Shown: positions 9,249 through 19,354 of the stretch, piece after piece | Layout of the letters: the number at the start of each line of letters is the position of its first letter | How positions within the stretch are numbered: position 1 is the first letter of the stretch | Assembly: GCA_947579605.1 (NCBI GenBank) | Contig: OX388325.1 | Coordinates: forward strand, 16,115,572 to 16,179,571 | Reading direction: 5' to 3' | DNA: 64,000 bases | Source of the DNA: Athripsodes cinereus | Taxonomy: Eukaryota; Arthropoda; Insecta; Trichoptera; Leptoceridae | The notes under the pieces: model-generated | The model's input: the letters and a program-made list of their open reading frames with translations, nothing else | Database searches by the model: none | Told to the model about the DNA's origin: nothing | Position numbers and translations under genes: made by a program

Positions 9249-12200
9249 TACCTATCACATTTACTTTTTACTATCGCTGGTAGCCAGTCGCTATTTGGAT
9301 TTTTTTTATATAATACAGAATCCCCTTCTTTTAATGGATTTAATTCCTTACTACCTCTATCATAATATTCTTTCATTCTCTGTTGTTTTCTTTTAATTTC
9401 TGCATTATACTCTTTAAAACGAACCACACATGGTCTTAATTTGTCTGTAATTACTGGTATATTTGAACGCAACTGTCTCGAAAAAAGTAATTGTGCTGGT
9501 GAGGGTAAGTTACCTTTCGGTGTATTTCTATATTGTAATAAAGCCAAAAATACATCGGTGCTTGATTCCTGACATCGTTTTAATATGTTTTTTATGATCT
9601 TTACTCCACTTTCTGCCTGCCCATTACTTTTTGGGTAATGAGGACTTGATGTAAGCAATTCTATATCCCATTTGTATGTGAAATCCCTAAATGCTGCCGA
9701 GCTATAAGGAGGTCCATTATCGCATACTATTTGTAATGGCAAGCCATGTCGGGAAAAAATTGATTTTAAATGTGAAATTACTGTATTAGCGGAGTAGCCA
9801 TTTGGCAGAGTAACTAATTCAATGTACTTAGAATAATAATCCATTACAACCATGTACGTTAATCTATTAAAATAAAGTATATCTATACCTACTCTTTCCC
9901 ATGGATATGAAGGTACCTGATATGGGAGTAGTGGTTCCTTTCTTTGGTTGGTTTGGAATTTCAAACAAATATTACATTGTTCTATTAAATTTTGAATATC
10001 TATATTCAGTGTAGGCCAAAATACAATATCACGCGCCATGCTTTTGCATTTAGTTATCCCTAGATGACCCTCATGAATTTTCTTAAGAATATCTGGTCGC
10101 AATACTTCAGGAATGATCAAACTCGAGCCCTTAAATACTAAATCATTTACAATGTGAATTTCACTCTGATAATTCCAGAATGGTTTGCAGTTTGATGCCA
10201 CACATTTCTTATGTTTTGGCCATCCTTCTGTATAATATTGCGTTAACGTCTGTAATGTTAAGTCTTTCAATGTTGCATCTTTAATTTCTTTTAATTTATG
10301 ATCAGTAACAGCTAAATTTGAAACTAATAAGTTGACATGTACCTGTATTTCCTTTTCTATATCCGTGATTTCTGTGTCTGGTAGCGCAGCCCTCGATAGC
10401 GTATCTGATATTATCATTTGTTTCCCTGGTACATATTTTACTCTTAAATCATATTTCTGTAAGGCAATCATCATCCTTTGTAACCTAGCTGGAACTTCTG
10501 CGAGTGGCTTTTTGAATAAATATATCAATGGTTTGTGGTCTGTTTCTACATCTATAGTTTTACCATATAAATACTGGTGGAATTTTTCACACCCAAATAA
10601 TATCGCATACAACTCTTTTTCAATTTGAGCATAATTTTGTTGGCATTTTGTTAATGATTTTGATCCATACGCTACAGGTTTCCCATCCTGAAGTATTACA
10701 CCCCCTACAGCACTTTTTGAGCTATCTGCTGATAAAACAATTGGTTTATTTACATCAAAATTTACTAAGATTGGCGATGAACTAACAGTATTTTTTAGGT
10801 CATTAAAAGATTTATCATGATTCTCATCCCATATCCATTCTACATTTTTCTTTAATAGGTCTCTCAATATTTGTGTTTTTTCTTCTAATCCCTGTATAAA
10901 AGATCCCAGATAATTTACCATCCCCAAAAATCTCTGTAAATCTTTCTGGTTTTTTGGTACTGGCATTTCTTTGATTGCTTTAATTTTTTCGTTATCTGGC
11001 TTGACCCCTTCAGCATTAAATATATGTCCCAAAAATTTTATCTCTTGTAAACCAAAATTACATTTTTTCCTATTAAAACGTAAATTTATTTTTCTCGCCC
11101 TCTGTAACAACTTGTCTAGTCTTTCATTATGAATCTTTTCTGTCTCCCCAAATACCAATATATCATCCACAAAAATTATCACCCCTTCTAAATCCGAAAA
11201 ATGATCATTCATTATTCTAAAAAATATTTCTGGAGCACAGTTTATTCCATATGGGAGTCTTAAAAATTGATACCTACCAAAAGGCGTTTGAAATGTGCAA
11301 AGATCTGAACTTTTACTGTCTAGTTTCAGCATCCAAAATCCTGAGTATGCATCCAGATTAGAAAAAAATTTTGCACCCCTTAATTTATATCTTAATTCTT
11401 CTATTGTAGGAAATTGGTAATGAGATCGTAAAACTGCCCTATTCAAATTTCTGGGATCTAAACAAATTCTCAAGGTTTTATTAGGCTTTTCTACAACAAC
11501 CATCGAACTGACCCACTCTGTAGGCTTTGTAACTTTCACAATTACCTGAAGCTTTTCCATCCTGTCCAGCTCCTCTTTAAGTCTGTCATGTAATTTAAAT
11601 GGTATTCTCCTACTGGTTTCAATAACTGGCTCAACATTATCTTGTATTACTATTTTACAAGTATCAGGCAGACAACCCAATTCCTGAAATAAATCATTGT
11701 ACTTATTAACTAAATTCATTACATTACATGTGTTTTCATTACGTGGTATACAATTTATAGTATTATCGATTCTTTGTACTAGATCTAGTTGTTTACAAGT
11801 ACTTAAACCTAAAATTGATTGACACTGAAAGTCTACAATTATGAAAAATATATTTGCAAATAAGTTATCATTATATTTACACTTTAGTGTACAAGTGCCT
11901 TTAATAGGTATTTTGCTACCATCAAATGTGGTCAAATTTGGTACGTTCTTCACATCAATAAATTCATCTTTCCTGTGTAATCTTTTAAAAGTATCATAAC
12001 TCATAGCATTACACATTGCACCAGTATCTAGTACACAATTTACAATAGTATTATTAACACATAAACTTAACGTCCAAAATTCACCACTATTAATATTATT
12101 TACATATATTGCCGAAATCATATTATCATAATGTACTAACTGACCTTTCATTTCGCCATTACCTTCTATATTATTTATTTGCCTTGTTTTACACACTTTT

Positions 12201-12961
12201 GCGAAGTGCCCTTTCTTGAGACACCTCCTGCATGTCTCATAAAGTGCTCTGCATGACCTTCCTCTATGCTGTAGACCACATCTTCCACAATATTGGTTGG
12301 TGTATCTAGATGGTGACGGTGAATATGTTCTGCGTGTTGGCGATTGTGGTGGTCTATGTGACCTCCCATCTGGACTTCCTAGACCCTCTTTGTTGCTGGT
12401 GACTTTCATTCTTACATCTTGATTTCTTCTTATATGCTGTATGCTATTCTCATTCATAACGTTTGCTTCTTTTTGAGACATCATTATTGTTTTTGTTATA
12501 TTTATAGCTGTGTCTAGTGTCAATGTACTTTCTTGCAAAAGCCTTTCTCTTACATTAGGTATGTTCATATTTGCGATGAAAATATCCCTCACTATAGACT
12601 CCTTTATATTTCCAAACTCACACATTGATGCTAGATTATTTAAATCTGATATGAATGTTTCTATACTCTCTCCTGGCCTTTGTTTTCTTGCGAAAAAATT
12701 ATGTCTGTCTATAGTTATATTTTTTTTCGGTAAATAATGATTATTAAATTTCTGCACAATTTCTGTGTATTCTGTTTTCTTAATATCAATGTTAAAAGAA
12801 TTAAATACCTGTAAACCTTTTGCTCCGATGTAGTGTAACAATTTTGCATTTTTTCTAAATGAATCTTCTTCGTCAGCCTTTGTGGCTATCAGCATTAACT
12901 CAAACCTTTGTAAAAATTCTGACCACTTGTCGTCTTCCATTTCTTTAACTGTAGTTCCCAT
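9248..12961 (-). CDS. Gag-Pol polyprotein of outer gypsy element (1237 aa)
   Basis: A long intact frame on the minus strand. Gag occupies about 1-220, with CCHC zinc knuckles at 225-257 (CGRCGLQHRGRSC, CRRCLKKGHFAKVC). The protease has DTG at 312-314. Reverse transcriptase carries FVDD at 597-600, then an RNase H region at about 740-850. Integrase has the HHCC zinc site around 963-999 and the D,D35E triad at D1027, D1081 and E1117. Gag and Pol are fused without a frameshift, as in Mag-type elements. The only visible damage is the C-terminal truncation at 9248. The enzymes copy the element RNA in cytoplasmic particles and insert the DNA into the genome. It is probably inactive because of its age and the nested insertions. 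Confidence 0.92.
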   Translation of the reverse strand: MGTTVKEMEDDKWSEFLQRFELMLIATKADEEDSFRKNAKLLHYIGAKGLQVFNSFNIDIKKTEYTEIVQKFNNHYLPKKNITIDRHNFFARKQRPGESIETFISDLNNLASMCEFGNIKESIVRDIFIANMNIPNVRERLLQESTLTLDTAINITKTIMMSQKEANVMNENSIQHIRRNQDVRMKVTSNKEGLGSPDGRSHRPPQSPTRRTYSPSPSRYTNQYCGRCGLQHRGRSCRALYETCRRCLKKGHFAKVCKTRQINNIEGNGEMKGQLVHYDNMISAIYVNNINSGEFWTLSLCVNNTIVNCVLDTGAMCNAMSYDTFKRLHRKDEFIDVKNVPNLTTFDGSKIPIKGTCTLKCKYNDNLFANIFFIIVDFQCQSILGLSTCKQLDLVQRIDNTINCIPRNENTCNVMNLVNKYNDLFQELGCLPDTCKIVIQDNVEPVIETSRRIPFKLHDRLKEELDRMEKLQVIVKVTKPTEWVSSMVVVEKPNKTLRICLDPRNLNRAVLRSHYQFPTIEELRYKLRGAKFFSNLDAYSGFWMLKLDSKSSDLCTFQTPFGRYQFLRLPYGINCAPEIFFRIMNDHFSDLEGVIIFVDDILVFGETEKIHNERLDKLLQRARKINLRFNRKKCNFGLQEIKFLGHIFNAEGVKPDNEKIKAIKEMPVPKNQKDLQRFLGMVNYLGSFIQGLEEKTQILRDLLKKNVEWIWDENHDKSFNDLKNTVSSSPILVNFDVNKPIVLSADSSKSAVGGVILQDGKPVAYGSKSLTKCQQNYAQIEKELYAILFGCEKFHQYLYGKTIDVETDHKPLIYLFKKPLAEVPARLQRMMIALQKYDLRVKYVPGKQMIISDTLSRAALPDTEITDIEKEIQVHVNLLVSNLAVTDHKLKEIKDATLKDLTLQTLTQYYTEGWPKHKKCVASNCKPFWNYQSEIHIVNDLVFKGSSLIIPEVLRPDILKKIHEGHLGITKCKSMARDIVFWPTLNIDIQNLIEQCNICLKFQTNQRKEPLLPYQVPSYPWERVGIDILYFNRLTYMVVMDYYSKYIELVTLPNGYSANTVISHLKSIFSRHGLPLQIVCDNGPPYSSAAFRDFTYKWDIELLTSSPHYPKSNGQAESGVKIIKNILKRCQESSTDVFLALLQYRNTPKGNLPSPAQLLFSRQLRSNIPVITDKLRPCVVRFKEYNAEIKRKQQRMKEYYDRGSKELNPLKEGDSVLYKKNPNSDWLPAIVKSKCDR

Positions 12962-13201
12962 TTTAATACTAAATTTCCTTGATTTACTTTTGAATATATT
13001 TATTTATTAATTTATTCATGAATATACGGCAATATGCCTTTTATTACATAATCATTATAGTTGACAATATCAATGAATTAAAAACCAAAACAAAAATACA
13101 TACACAAATATAAAAACAATAAAATGACCACAATTACAATACATACTCGATCAAAAATATAGTTTTCCAAATCCATACAAGTATACACAACAATAGAAAA
13201 C

Positions 13202-13502
13202 TGTAGTGTTTGGACTTTGATACACAGTACAGGTTAAGTGAACCTTGAACCTTGTTTTCAAAATACAGTAGTAATGATGAGTGAGTAGCAATACTAAGTA
13301 GTCTATATAGGTTAGCTCACTACAGGGAACATCAATTATCATTAGATCGACCTTCACTTGCGCTGGCAAGACGTGTTTGACAAATAAGTGTTCGACAAAT
13401 TATATTAGGAAATATATTATTGAATATATTGTGTAAATATATAAAGTCCGTGTCTTATTTAAAAAAGAACCTTATATTGTTATACTGACAAAGTATACAA
13501 TA
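13202..13502 (+). repeat. 5' LTR of inner gypsy element
   Basis: 301 bp starting TGTAGTGTTTGG and ending GTATACAATA. It would carry the promoter and start of the genomic RNA. Confidence 0.93.
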
Positions 13503-13921
13503 CGTGGCGCAGTTTCGGTAGTTTAACAAAAAATTTAATGTCGACACGCAACAATAGTTTTTTTTCCGCGCCGAAAATAATTATTGTCGGCGGTACGCGG
13601 AAAAAAAAAGGTAGTTTACACGAGTAAGGAGGCAGGAGTCTCCAAAGCCAGCAGTTGCAGGTAGCAGCAGGGAGGCAGGAAGTCTCAAGAGCCAGTTTGA
13701 GGCAAGGTGCAGGCGGCAGTGGAAGACAGGAGTCACCAAGCATCCAGGCGGAGCCAGTTGGTGGATCCAGGAAGCCAGGAGAGAGGAGAGGTCCTTCAAG
13801 TCAGCTAGGTGGAGTCCATTGCAGTGGCAAGGAAATCCAGAAGACCGGGCGATTGGAGGAGTCTCTCATTATAAGATAAGTAAATTTTTTTAGTCTTGGT
13901 TGTGTTGCCTGTTCTTTCGAA
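13503..13921 (+). promoter_or_regulatory. Leader of inner gypsy element with a hairpin
   Basis: The leader runs from the primer site to the gag ATG. An inverted repeat at 13558-13570 and 13596-13608 (TTTTTTTTCCGCG arms) forms a stem of about 13 bp around an AT-rich loop, a plausible packaging or dimerisation structure. The rest (13610-13830) is purine-rich and GC-richer than its surroundings. Confidence 0.45.
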
Positions 13922-16900
13922 ATGACTTTGAGAAGTTTGGAGCCGTATTGTCATAAGACAATGAGCTGGCCTTCCTACAGAACAAGGTGGGAGAATGCCT
14001 TGCTGTTAAATGATGAAAACTGGACTGATGATAAGAAACGTGCGTTTCTTATCACATCGCTGTCTCAAGGCAGTTTCAAACTGCTATCTGATCTGTGTTT
14101 TCCAGCTTCTGTGGAAAAACAGTCATACAAAGAGTTGACTAAGTTATTTGACGGTTATTTTAAAGAAGAGAAAAGTGTTTTTGAAGCCCGGGAAAATTTT
14201 TTCAAGGCTACTCAAGGTCATTCCGAAAATGTTAAAGATTTTGCCTTAAGATTGCGAGAACTAAGCATAGATTGTGAGTTTGGTACTAGATTAGAAAGTA
14301 ATATAAAAGATTTGTTTATAATCGGTGTTAAAGATAAAGATATTAAACAACAACTATTTTTAAAATGTGCAAAAGATAAAATTTCTATGAGTGAAACAGT
14401 CGCAATTGCTTCCAGTGTAGAGCATATCTTAAAGAGTAAACAAGAGGAAATTGGTTTAGTTTCTCGACGAAATAGTATATCAAATAGATCGGATGCGAGT
14501 AGCTCGTCAAATAGATCTAATAATAATTCAAAATTAGGTAAAAATGTACAACCTTCATTTTCAAGGTCGAACTCAAGTAGTTTTAAAAAAGATAATTCAC
14601 GTAAAAATGTTTCATGTTTTATTTGCAAGGGTAGTCATTATAAATCGGAATGTAAATTCAATAAAGAAAAATTTTGCACGAAATGTAAATCGAAAAGTCA
14701 TTGGACTAAACATTGCTATAGAGTTCAAAGTATATATAGTTTGAACGGGGATAAGAGTTCCGGATTTATAATGATAGATGTAAAAATAAATAATAAATTG
14801 GTAAAATGTTTATTTGACACGGGAGCAGCAGTTAGCGTTATCCCAATTACAAAATGGAACCAATATTTCAGTGAAAATAATATAGAAAATGGGGAGCTAA
14901 GTTTGTTTACGTATGGCGGAGAAAGTCTGAAAGTATTAGGTATAAAGAATTTTATTGTAAGTTTTAATCAGTTGGACAAAAATATAACATTTGCTATTAC
15001 TGAGTGCGGTACGAATATTCTGTTAGGTAGAGATTTTATGAAACAATTCGGTATAAGGTTGGATATACCCAGTGAGGTTAACCTGTTAGCGACCGAATAT
15101 GTAAAGCAGTACGAAAATAAATTTCCTGAAATTTTTGAAAACGGAATAGGTACATTTAAGGGGTATGAAGCTAGTATCGCAGTAAAAAGAAATTGTTACC
15201 CGAAATATGTCAATGCTAGGCCAGTCCCGTACGCGATTCGGGAAAAGGTAGAACAAGAATTGGGAAACATGGTTCAGTTGGGAATGATAGAAAGAATAAA
15301 TGTCAGCAGGTCCGCAAGCCCTATAGTTGTAGTGAAGAAAGAAAACGGTGACATAAGAATTTGTGCAGATTTTAAGAACACACTGAATCCGATTTTAGAA
15401 GATGTAGCATATCCAATCCCGAAAATCGAGGATTTATTGTCAACACTGAGTGGTGGAAAATTTTTCTCCAAGTTGGACATGAAAAACGCTTTCGGTCAGG
15501 TGAGATTAGACGAAAAATCAAAAGATTTATGTGTGATTTCTTCTCATATTGGTCTGTTTCGTTATAAGGTGTTGCCTTATGGTCTGAAGACAAGTCCATG
15601 TATCTTCGCAAATATAGTAAATTCTATTGTTATGGGGTTAAAAGGAGTTATAGCATATTTTGATGATATATTAATATTTGGTAAAACAGAGGAGGAACAT
15701 GACAAAAATTTGCATATGGTGTTGAAAAGGTTAAACTCTAACGGAATAAAACTTAACAAAAACAAGTGTGTGTTTTTGCAGAAAGAGATAGAATATCTCG
15801 GTTATGTTATTAATCAGTACGGAATATCGCCGGTGAAAGAGAAAGTATTAGCCATTAGCACTATGAAAACACCGACAGATGTAAAAACGTTACGTTCATT
15901 TATAGGCGCAGTTAACTATTATAGAATTTTTGTTAGAGATCTTTCGAAAATATTGTCACCTTTGTATGAATTGCTAAAAAAAGATGTTAAATTTGTGTGG
16001 ACAGAAAAATGCGATCTAGCATACAAACAAATAAAAGAAATATTGTCGTCTAATGTTATTGTTGTGCATTATGATACGTGTCGTCCTTTAAAATTAGTTA
16101 CTGACGCATCTGAAGCCGGTATATCAGCGATATTAATGCATTCGTTCGGAAAAGTAGATAAACCAATAGCATATGCTAGTCGAACGTTTACAAAAAGTGA
16201 AAAGAATTATTCGACTTTAGATAAGGAATCGCTAGCGATAATATTCGGAGTGAAAAAGTTTTTTCAATATTTATATGGTAGAAGTTTTGTTTTGCAGTGT
16301 GATAATAAAGCGTTAGTACATATTTTTGGTGAAAATAGTGATATACCTACAATAGCGAGAAGTAGATTACAGAGATTTGCTTTAATATTATCAGGATTTG
16401 ACTACAAAATAGAATATGTACAATCAGAAAAGAATAAAGCAGATTTTTTGTCAAGGTTAGTGTCAAACTCCGAAGAAAGTGACGATAGTGATTATGTGTG
16501 TAACATAGAACTAGAAAATTTAAATTATGTGATAGAACAAAGTAATCTTAACTCAAAAGAAATAGCAGAACAAACAAAGAAAGACTCTGTCTTGAAAGAC
16601 ATAGTAGAATATGTTTCTAAAATGGCATGGCCGTGTAAGAAAAACTTAGACAAGGAAAATTTAAAGTGGTTTTATCTGAAAGACAATCTCTCAGTATTTG
16701 AGGAGTGCCTATTTTATCAAAACAGAATAGTGATTCCAGAATCATTAAAAGGTATAGTGCTGAAATTCTTACATGAAACTCACTTAGGTATGGTTAAACT
16801 AAAGTCTTTAAGCAAGAATTATTTTTATTGGTTAGGTTTAAACAGCGACATAGAAAAAGTTGTAAGAGAATGTAAAGTTTGTGCAGAAAATTCAATTTCA

Positions 16901-17866
16901 CCAAAAAAAGTAGAGTTACAGTCATGGCCTATAGATAAAGAGATTTGGAAAAGAGTACATCTGGATTTCTTTGGTCCAGTTGATGGAAAATATTTCCTCA
17001 TTGTTATAGATAGCACATCAAAATGGTTAGAGTGTATTTTGGTGAATAGTTTAGATTCAAAGCACACAATAAAAGAATTAAAAATGTTATTTTCAAGGTT
17101 TGGCTTACCGAGTTTGTTAGTAAGTGATAATGGCCCAGCTTTTAGATCTGATGAATTTAGAAATTTTTGTATTGAGTATTCTATAAGACATATAACATCA
17201 GGAGTTAATCACCCTCAGTCAAATGGGTTAGCAGAAAAGGGTGTACAGACATGTAAAAGATATTTGAAAAAGTTGTTGCAAAATGATAGATTACCAGTTG
17301 ATTACTCTGATAAGTTGTTAAAGTTCCTTGTAGATTATAGAAATACGCCAAACTTATCTACAGGTGTGGAACCAAGTGTTGCATTATTGGGAAAACGAAT
17401 AAGATCAAAGTTTGATACACTTTTTCCAGAATCCATGAGTGACATAAGTTATAAGAGTATACAACCAGACATGTTTAATAAAATGTGTGATTCTCAAGGA
17501 AATCAGAAACGTCATTATGGGGGTACAAAGTTATCTCAGGGGAGGAAAGGAAAATATAAGTTAGGTACCACTATACTTGTAAAAGATTTTAGATCTCAGA
17601 ACAAATCAAACAAATGGGTTTTAGGTAAAATTGAAAAGATATTGGGTAATAGAACATTCCTTATTAGAACTAGAGATACTGATCAACTCTGGAAAAGACA
17701 TATGGATCAGATAGTTGTGAGATCTGTACATTGGGATGATGGTCCTTCTGATAATGGCAAGCGTTTAGGTCCCCTCCAAATGTTTGAAGGCAAGGCTCTC
17801 ACCGGTTCGAAATTTTTCAGGTCAGATTGGAAGCCATGGCGAGGACGACTGAGACCCAGGACTTAG
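13922..17866 (+). CDS. Gag-Pol polyprotein of inner gypsy element (1314 aa)
   Basis: An uninterrupted frame with all domains. Gag (1-220) precedes two CCHC-like knuckles at 232-265 (CFICKGSHYKSEC, CTKCKSKSHWTKHC). The protease has DTG at 299-301, reverse transcriptase YFDD at 579-582, and RNase H lies around 725-845. Integrase has its zinc site from H951 to about C987 and catalytic D1015, D1069 and E1105 (D,D35E). No env gene follows, so this is a retrotransposon rather than an errantivirus. The start ATG follows the leader and opens the Gag fold (MTLRSLEPY). It is clearly diverged from the outer element, with a different primer site, so it is a different family of the same lineage. No stop codon or frameshift was found. 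Confidence 0.95.
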   Translation: MTLRSLEPYCHKTMSWPSYRTRWENALLLNDENWTDDKKRAFLITSLSQGSFKLLSDLCFPASVEKQSYKELTKLFDGYFKEEKSVFEARENFFKATQGHSENVKDFALRLRELSIDCEFGTRLESNIKDLFIIGVKDKDIKQQLFLKCAKDKISMSETVAIASSVEHILKSKQEEIGLVSRRNSISNRSDASSSSNRSNNNSKLGKNVQPSFSRSNSSSFKKDNSRKNVSCFICKGSHYKSECKFNKEKFCTKCKSKSHWTKHCYRVQSIYSLNGDKSSGFIMIDVKINNKLVKCLFDTGAAVSVIPITKWNQYFSENNIENGELSLFTYGGESLKVLGIKNFIVSFNQLDKNITFAITECGTNILLGRDFMKQFGIRLDIPSEVNLLATEYVKQYENKFPEIFENGIGTFKGYEASIAVKRNCYPKYVNARPVPYAIREKVEQELGNMVQLGMIERINVSRSASPIVVVKKENGDIRICADFKNTLNPILEDVAYPIPKIEDLLSTLSGGKFFSKLDMKNAFGQVRLDEKSKDLCVISSHIGLFRYKVLPYGLKTSPCIFANIVNSIVMGLKGVIAYFDDILIFGKTEEEHDKNLHMVLKRLNSNGIKLNKNKCVFLQKEIEYLGYVINQYGISPVKEKVLAISTMKTPTDVKTLRSFIGAVNYYRIFVRDLSKILSPLYELLKKDVKFVWTEKCDLAYKQIKEILSSNVIVVHYDTCRPLKLVTDASEAGISAILMHSFGKVDKPIAYASRTFTKSEKNYSTLDKESLAIIFGVKKFFQYLYGRSFVLQCDNKALVHIFGENSDIPTIARSRLQRFALILSGFDYKIEYVQSEKNKADFLSRLVSNSEESDDSDYVCNIELENLNYVIEQSNLNSKEIAEQTKKDSVLKDIVEYVSKMAWPCKKNLDKENLKWFYLKDNLSVFEECLFYQNRIVIPESLKGIVLKFLHETHLGMVKLKSLSKNYFYWLGLNSDIEKVVRECKVCAENSISPKKVELQSWPIDKEIWKRVHLDFFGPVDGKYFLIVIDSTSKWLECILVNSLDSKHTIKELKMLFSRFGLPSLLVSDNGPAFRSDEFRNFCIEYSIRHITSGVNHPQSNGLAEKGVQTCKRYLKKLLQNDRLPVDYSDKLLKFLVDYRNTPNLSTGVEPSVALLGKRIRSKFDTLFPESMSDISYKSIQPDMFNKMCDSQGNQKRHYGGTKLSQGRKGKYKLGTTILVKDFRSQNKSNKWVLGKIEKILGNRTFLIRTRDTDQLWKRHMDQIVVRSVHWDDGPSDNGKRLGPLQMFEGKALTGSKFFRSDWKPWRGRLRPRT

Positions 17867-18059
17867 GATGGTGAGAGATTCATCTAGTTGCCCCGGACGG
17901 AAGGAAACTCTTGTCTGCTATGCTCGTAATGTATTTGTAATGTTTTGTTTGTCTTATATAGAATCATTGGAATAAGTAGAGAACACTGTCAATCACATAG
18001 AATTGTATAAATATTTAAATATGTAGTATAGAAAGATTTTCAAGGTTGTGAGGGGAGAG

Positions 18060-18360
18060 TGTAGTGTTTGGACTTTGATACACAGTACAGGTTAAGTGAA
18101 CCTTGAACCTTGTTTTCAAAATACAGTAGTTATGATGAGTGAGTAGCAATACTAAGTAGTCTATATAGGTTAGCTCACTACAGGGAACATCAATTATCAT
18201 TAGATCGACCTTCACTTGCGCTGGCAAGACGTGTTTGACAAATAAGTGTTCGACAAATTATATTAGGAAATATATTATTGAATATATTGTGTAAATATAT
18301 AAAGTCCGTGTCTTATTTAAAAAAGAACCTTATATTGTTATACTGACAAAGTATACAATA
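18060..18360 (+). repeat. 3' LTR of inner gypsy element
   Basis: 301 bp, one mismatch to the 5' LTR by eye. Confidence 0.93.
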
Positions 18361-18840
18361 AAAACCAAAAGTTTATATCCAACACAATAAAATGATTCCT
18401 GACACATGTTCAAATATTACTTATTCAAATTAATTAATCACATCTAATTTATTTCATTTAGTTTTATCCAAAAAGTTTATGAATCAAAAACAACACTTGT
18501 AAAACAAATCAAACAGTGCATATGTAATAAAATTTACGCAAAAATAAAACCGACACTAAATAAACAAACGAAGCATAGAATGATCAGGACAATATACATT
18601 TATTGACTATTTACAATTTCAAAATAAGTCTGATTAAAATATTTGATTATTTTATCTTTCATTACATAATCACCTTCAAAAAACAAATCCAAATTCAATA
18701 CATATAAAAATCTTCATCTGGTTCTGTATGTAGGTAGTTGCAAAAAAAATGCATTAATCACACTAAACTTAATTTTCAATTATCTATGTTAAAACACTTT
18801 GAATTATTTAAATATTTGTTGTATCCCACTTCTGACACCA

Positions 18841-19024
18841 TGTTATTTGGGTCAGTTTGTTTAAATAAAAGATTTTAATTATGATTCACTTTTATTATTA
18901 AGATTACTTTTATACACCTTACTACCTATGTGACATATTGCAAGCAAGTGTCTTTATGAATATTCCATAGGCACAGATCACAATACTCACATCCAGTGTT
19001 CCAAGTATGTTAAACCTATCAACA
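18841..19024 (-). repeat. 5' LTR of outer gypsy element
   Basis: 184 bp, partner of 7462-7642. Its outer edge (19024/19025) coincides exactly with the start of the duplicated zinc-finger block. Confidence 0.88.
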
Positions 19025-19354
19025 GTTATGAGTAAAAGGCGCTTTCTCAGAATCAGAATCGATAGAATTTGCGGTAACGAACGAATTAAATTTTGGTGGT
19101 AAGCTCTCGACTGCTCGAAGGCCGGCTGCTTGAAAAAGAAAAAGTTTACTCAGTTGAAAATACTGTATATGATTCAACTGAGCAAAATTATTCTTTTTCT
19201 AAAGATTTTTCATCACTTTGAACCCTTTTATATACAGTCAAACTACTAGTTATCACGCAAATATTATATTATAAAAGATTTTTAACCAAAGTGAAACCTC
19301 TTCTGCATAGTCAAATTGCCAAATTCAGTGAAAGCTTTCTCGCAAATGTTACAC
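19025..19354 (-). pseudogene. Decayed zinc-finger tail of ZNF copy 2
   Basis: Matches 4651-4978 nearly base for base, including the shared frameshift and the broken fingers. Confidence 0.7.

Larger units (their letters stand above)
13202..18360 (+). mobile_element. Inner Ty3/gypsy retrotransposon, young and structurally complete
   Basis: Two 301-bp LTRs (13202-13502 and 18060-18360) differ by a single base (A/T about 70 bp in). The 5-bp target duplication AAAAC is seen at 13197-13201 and 18361-18365. A tRNA primer site TGGCGCAG begins 2 bp after the left LTR (13505), and a polypurine run GAGGGGAGAG (18050-18059) abuts the right LTR. It inserted into the untranslated leader of the outer element, in the opposite orientation. 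One open gag-pol frame is present, so it is a candidate for recent or current mobility. Confidence 0.95.
7462..19024 (-). mobile_element. Outer Ty3/gypsy retrotransposon (Mag/K02A2.6-like) with two nested insertions
   Basis: Boundaries come from direct LTRs of 181 bp (7462-7642) and 184 bp (18841-19024), starting TGTT and ending AACA. On the minus strand the 5' LTR is the right one. It is followed by a primer binding site TGGTGTCAGAAGTGGGAT (ending at 18840), and a polypurine tract AAAGGGGGAGA sits against the left LTR (7643-7653). Removing the nested gypsy and mariner gives about 5.5 kb, normal for the family. The LTRs differ at roughly a dozen positions plus small indels, so it is old. No target duplication is present: the flanks are GATGAC and GTTATG. 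Confidence 0.9.

Noticed and set aside
7462..19024. Single 11.5-kb giant LTR element
   Set aside because: The length is explained by a nested gypsy element and a mariner, each with its own target duplication.
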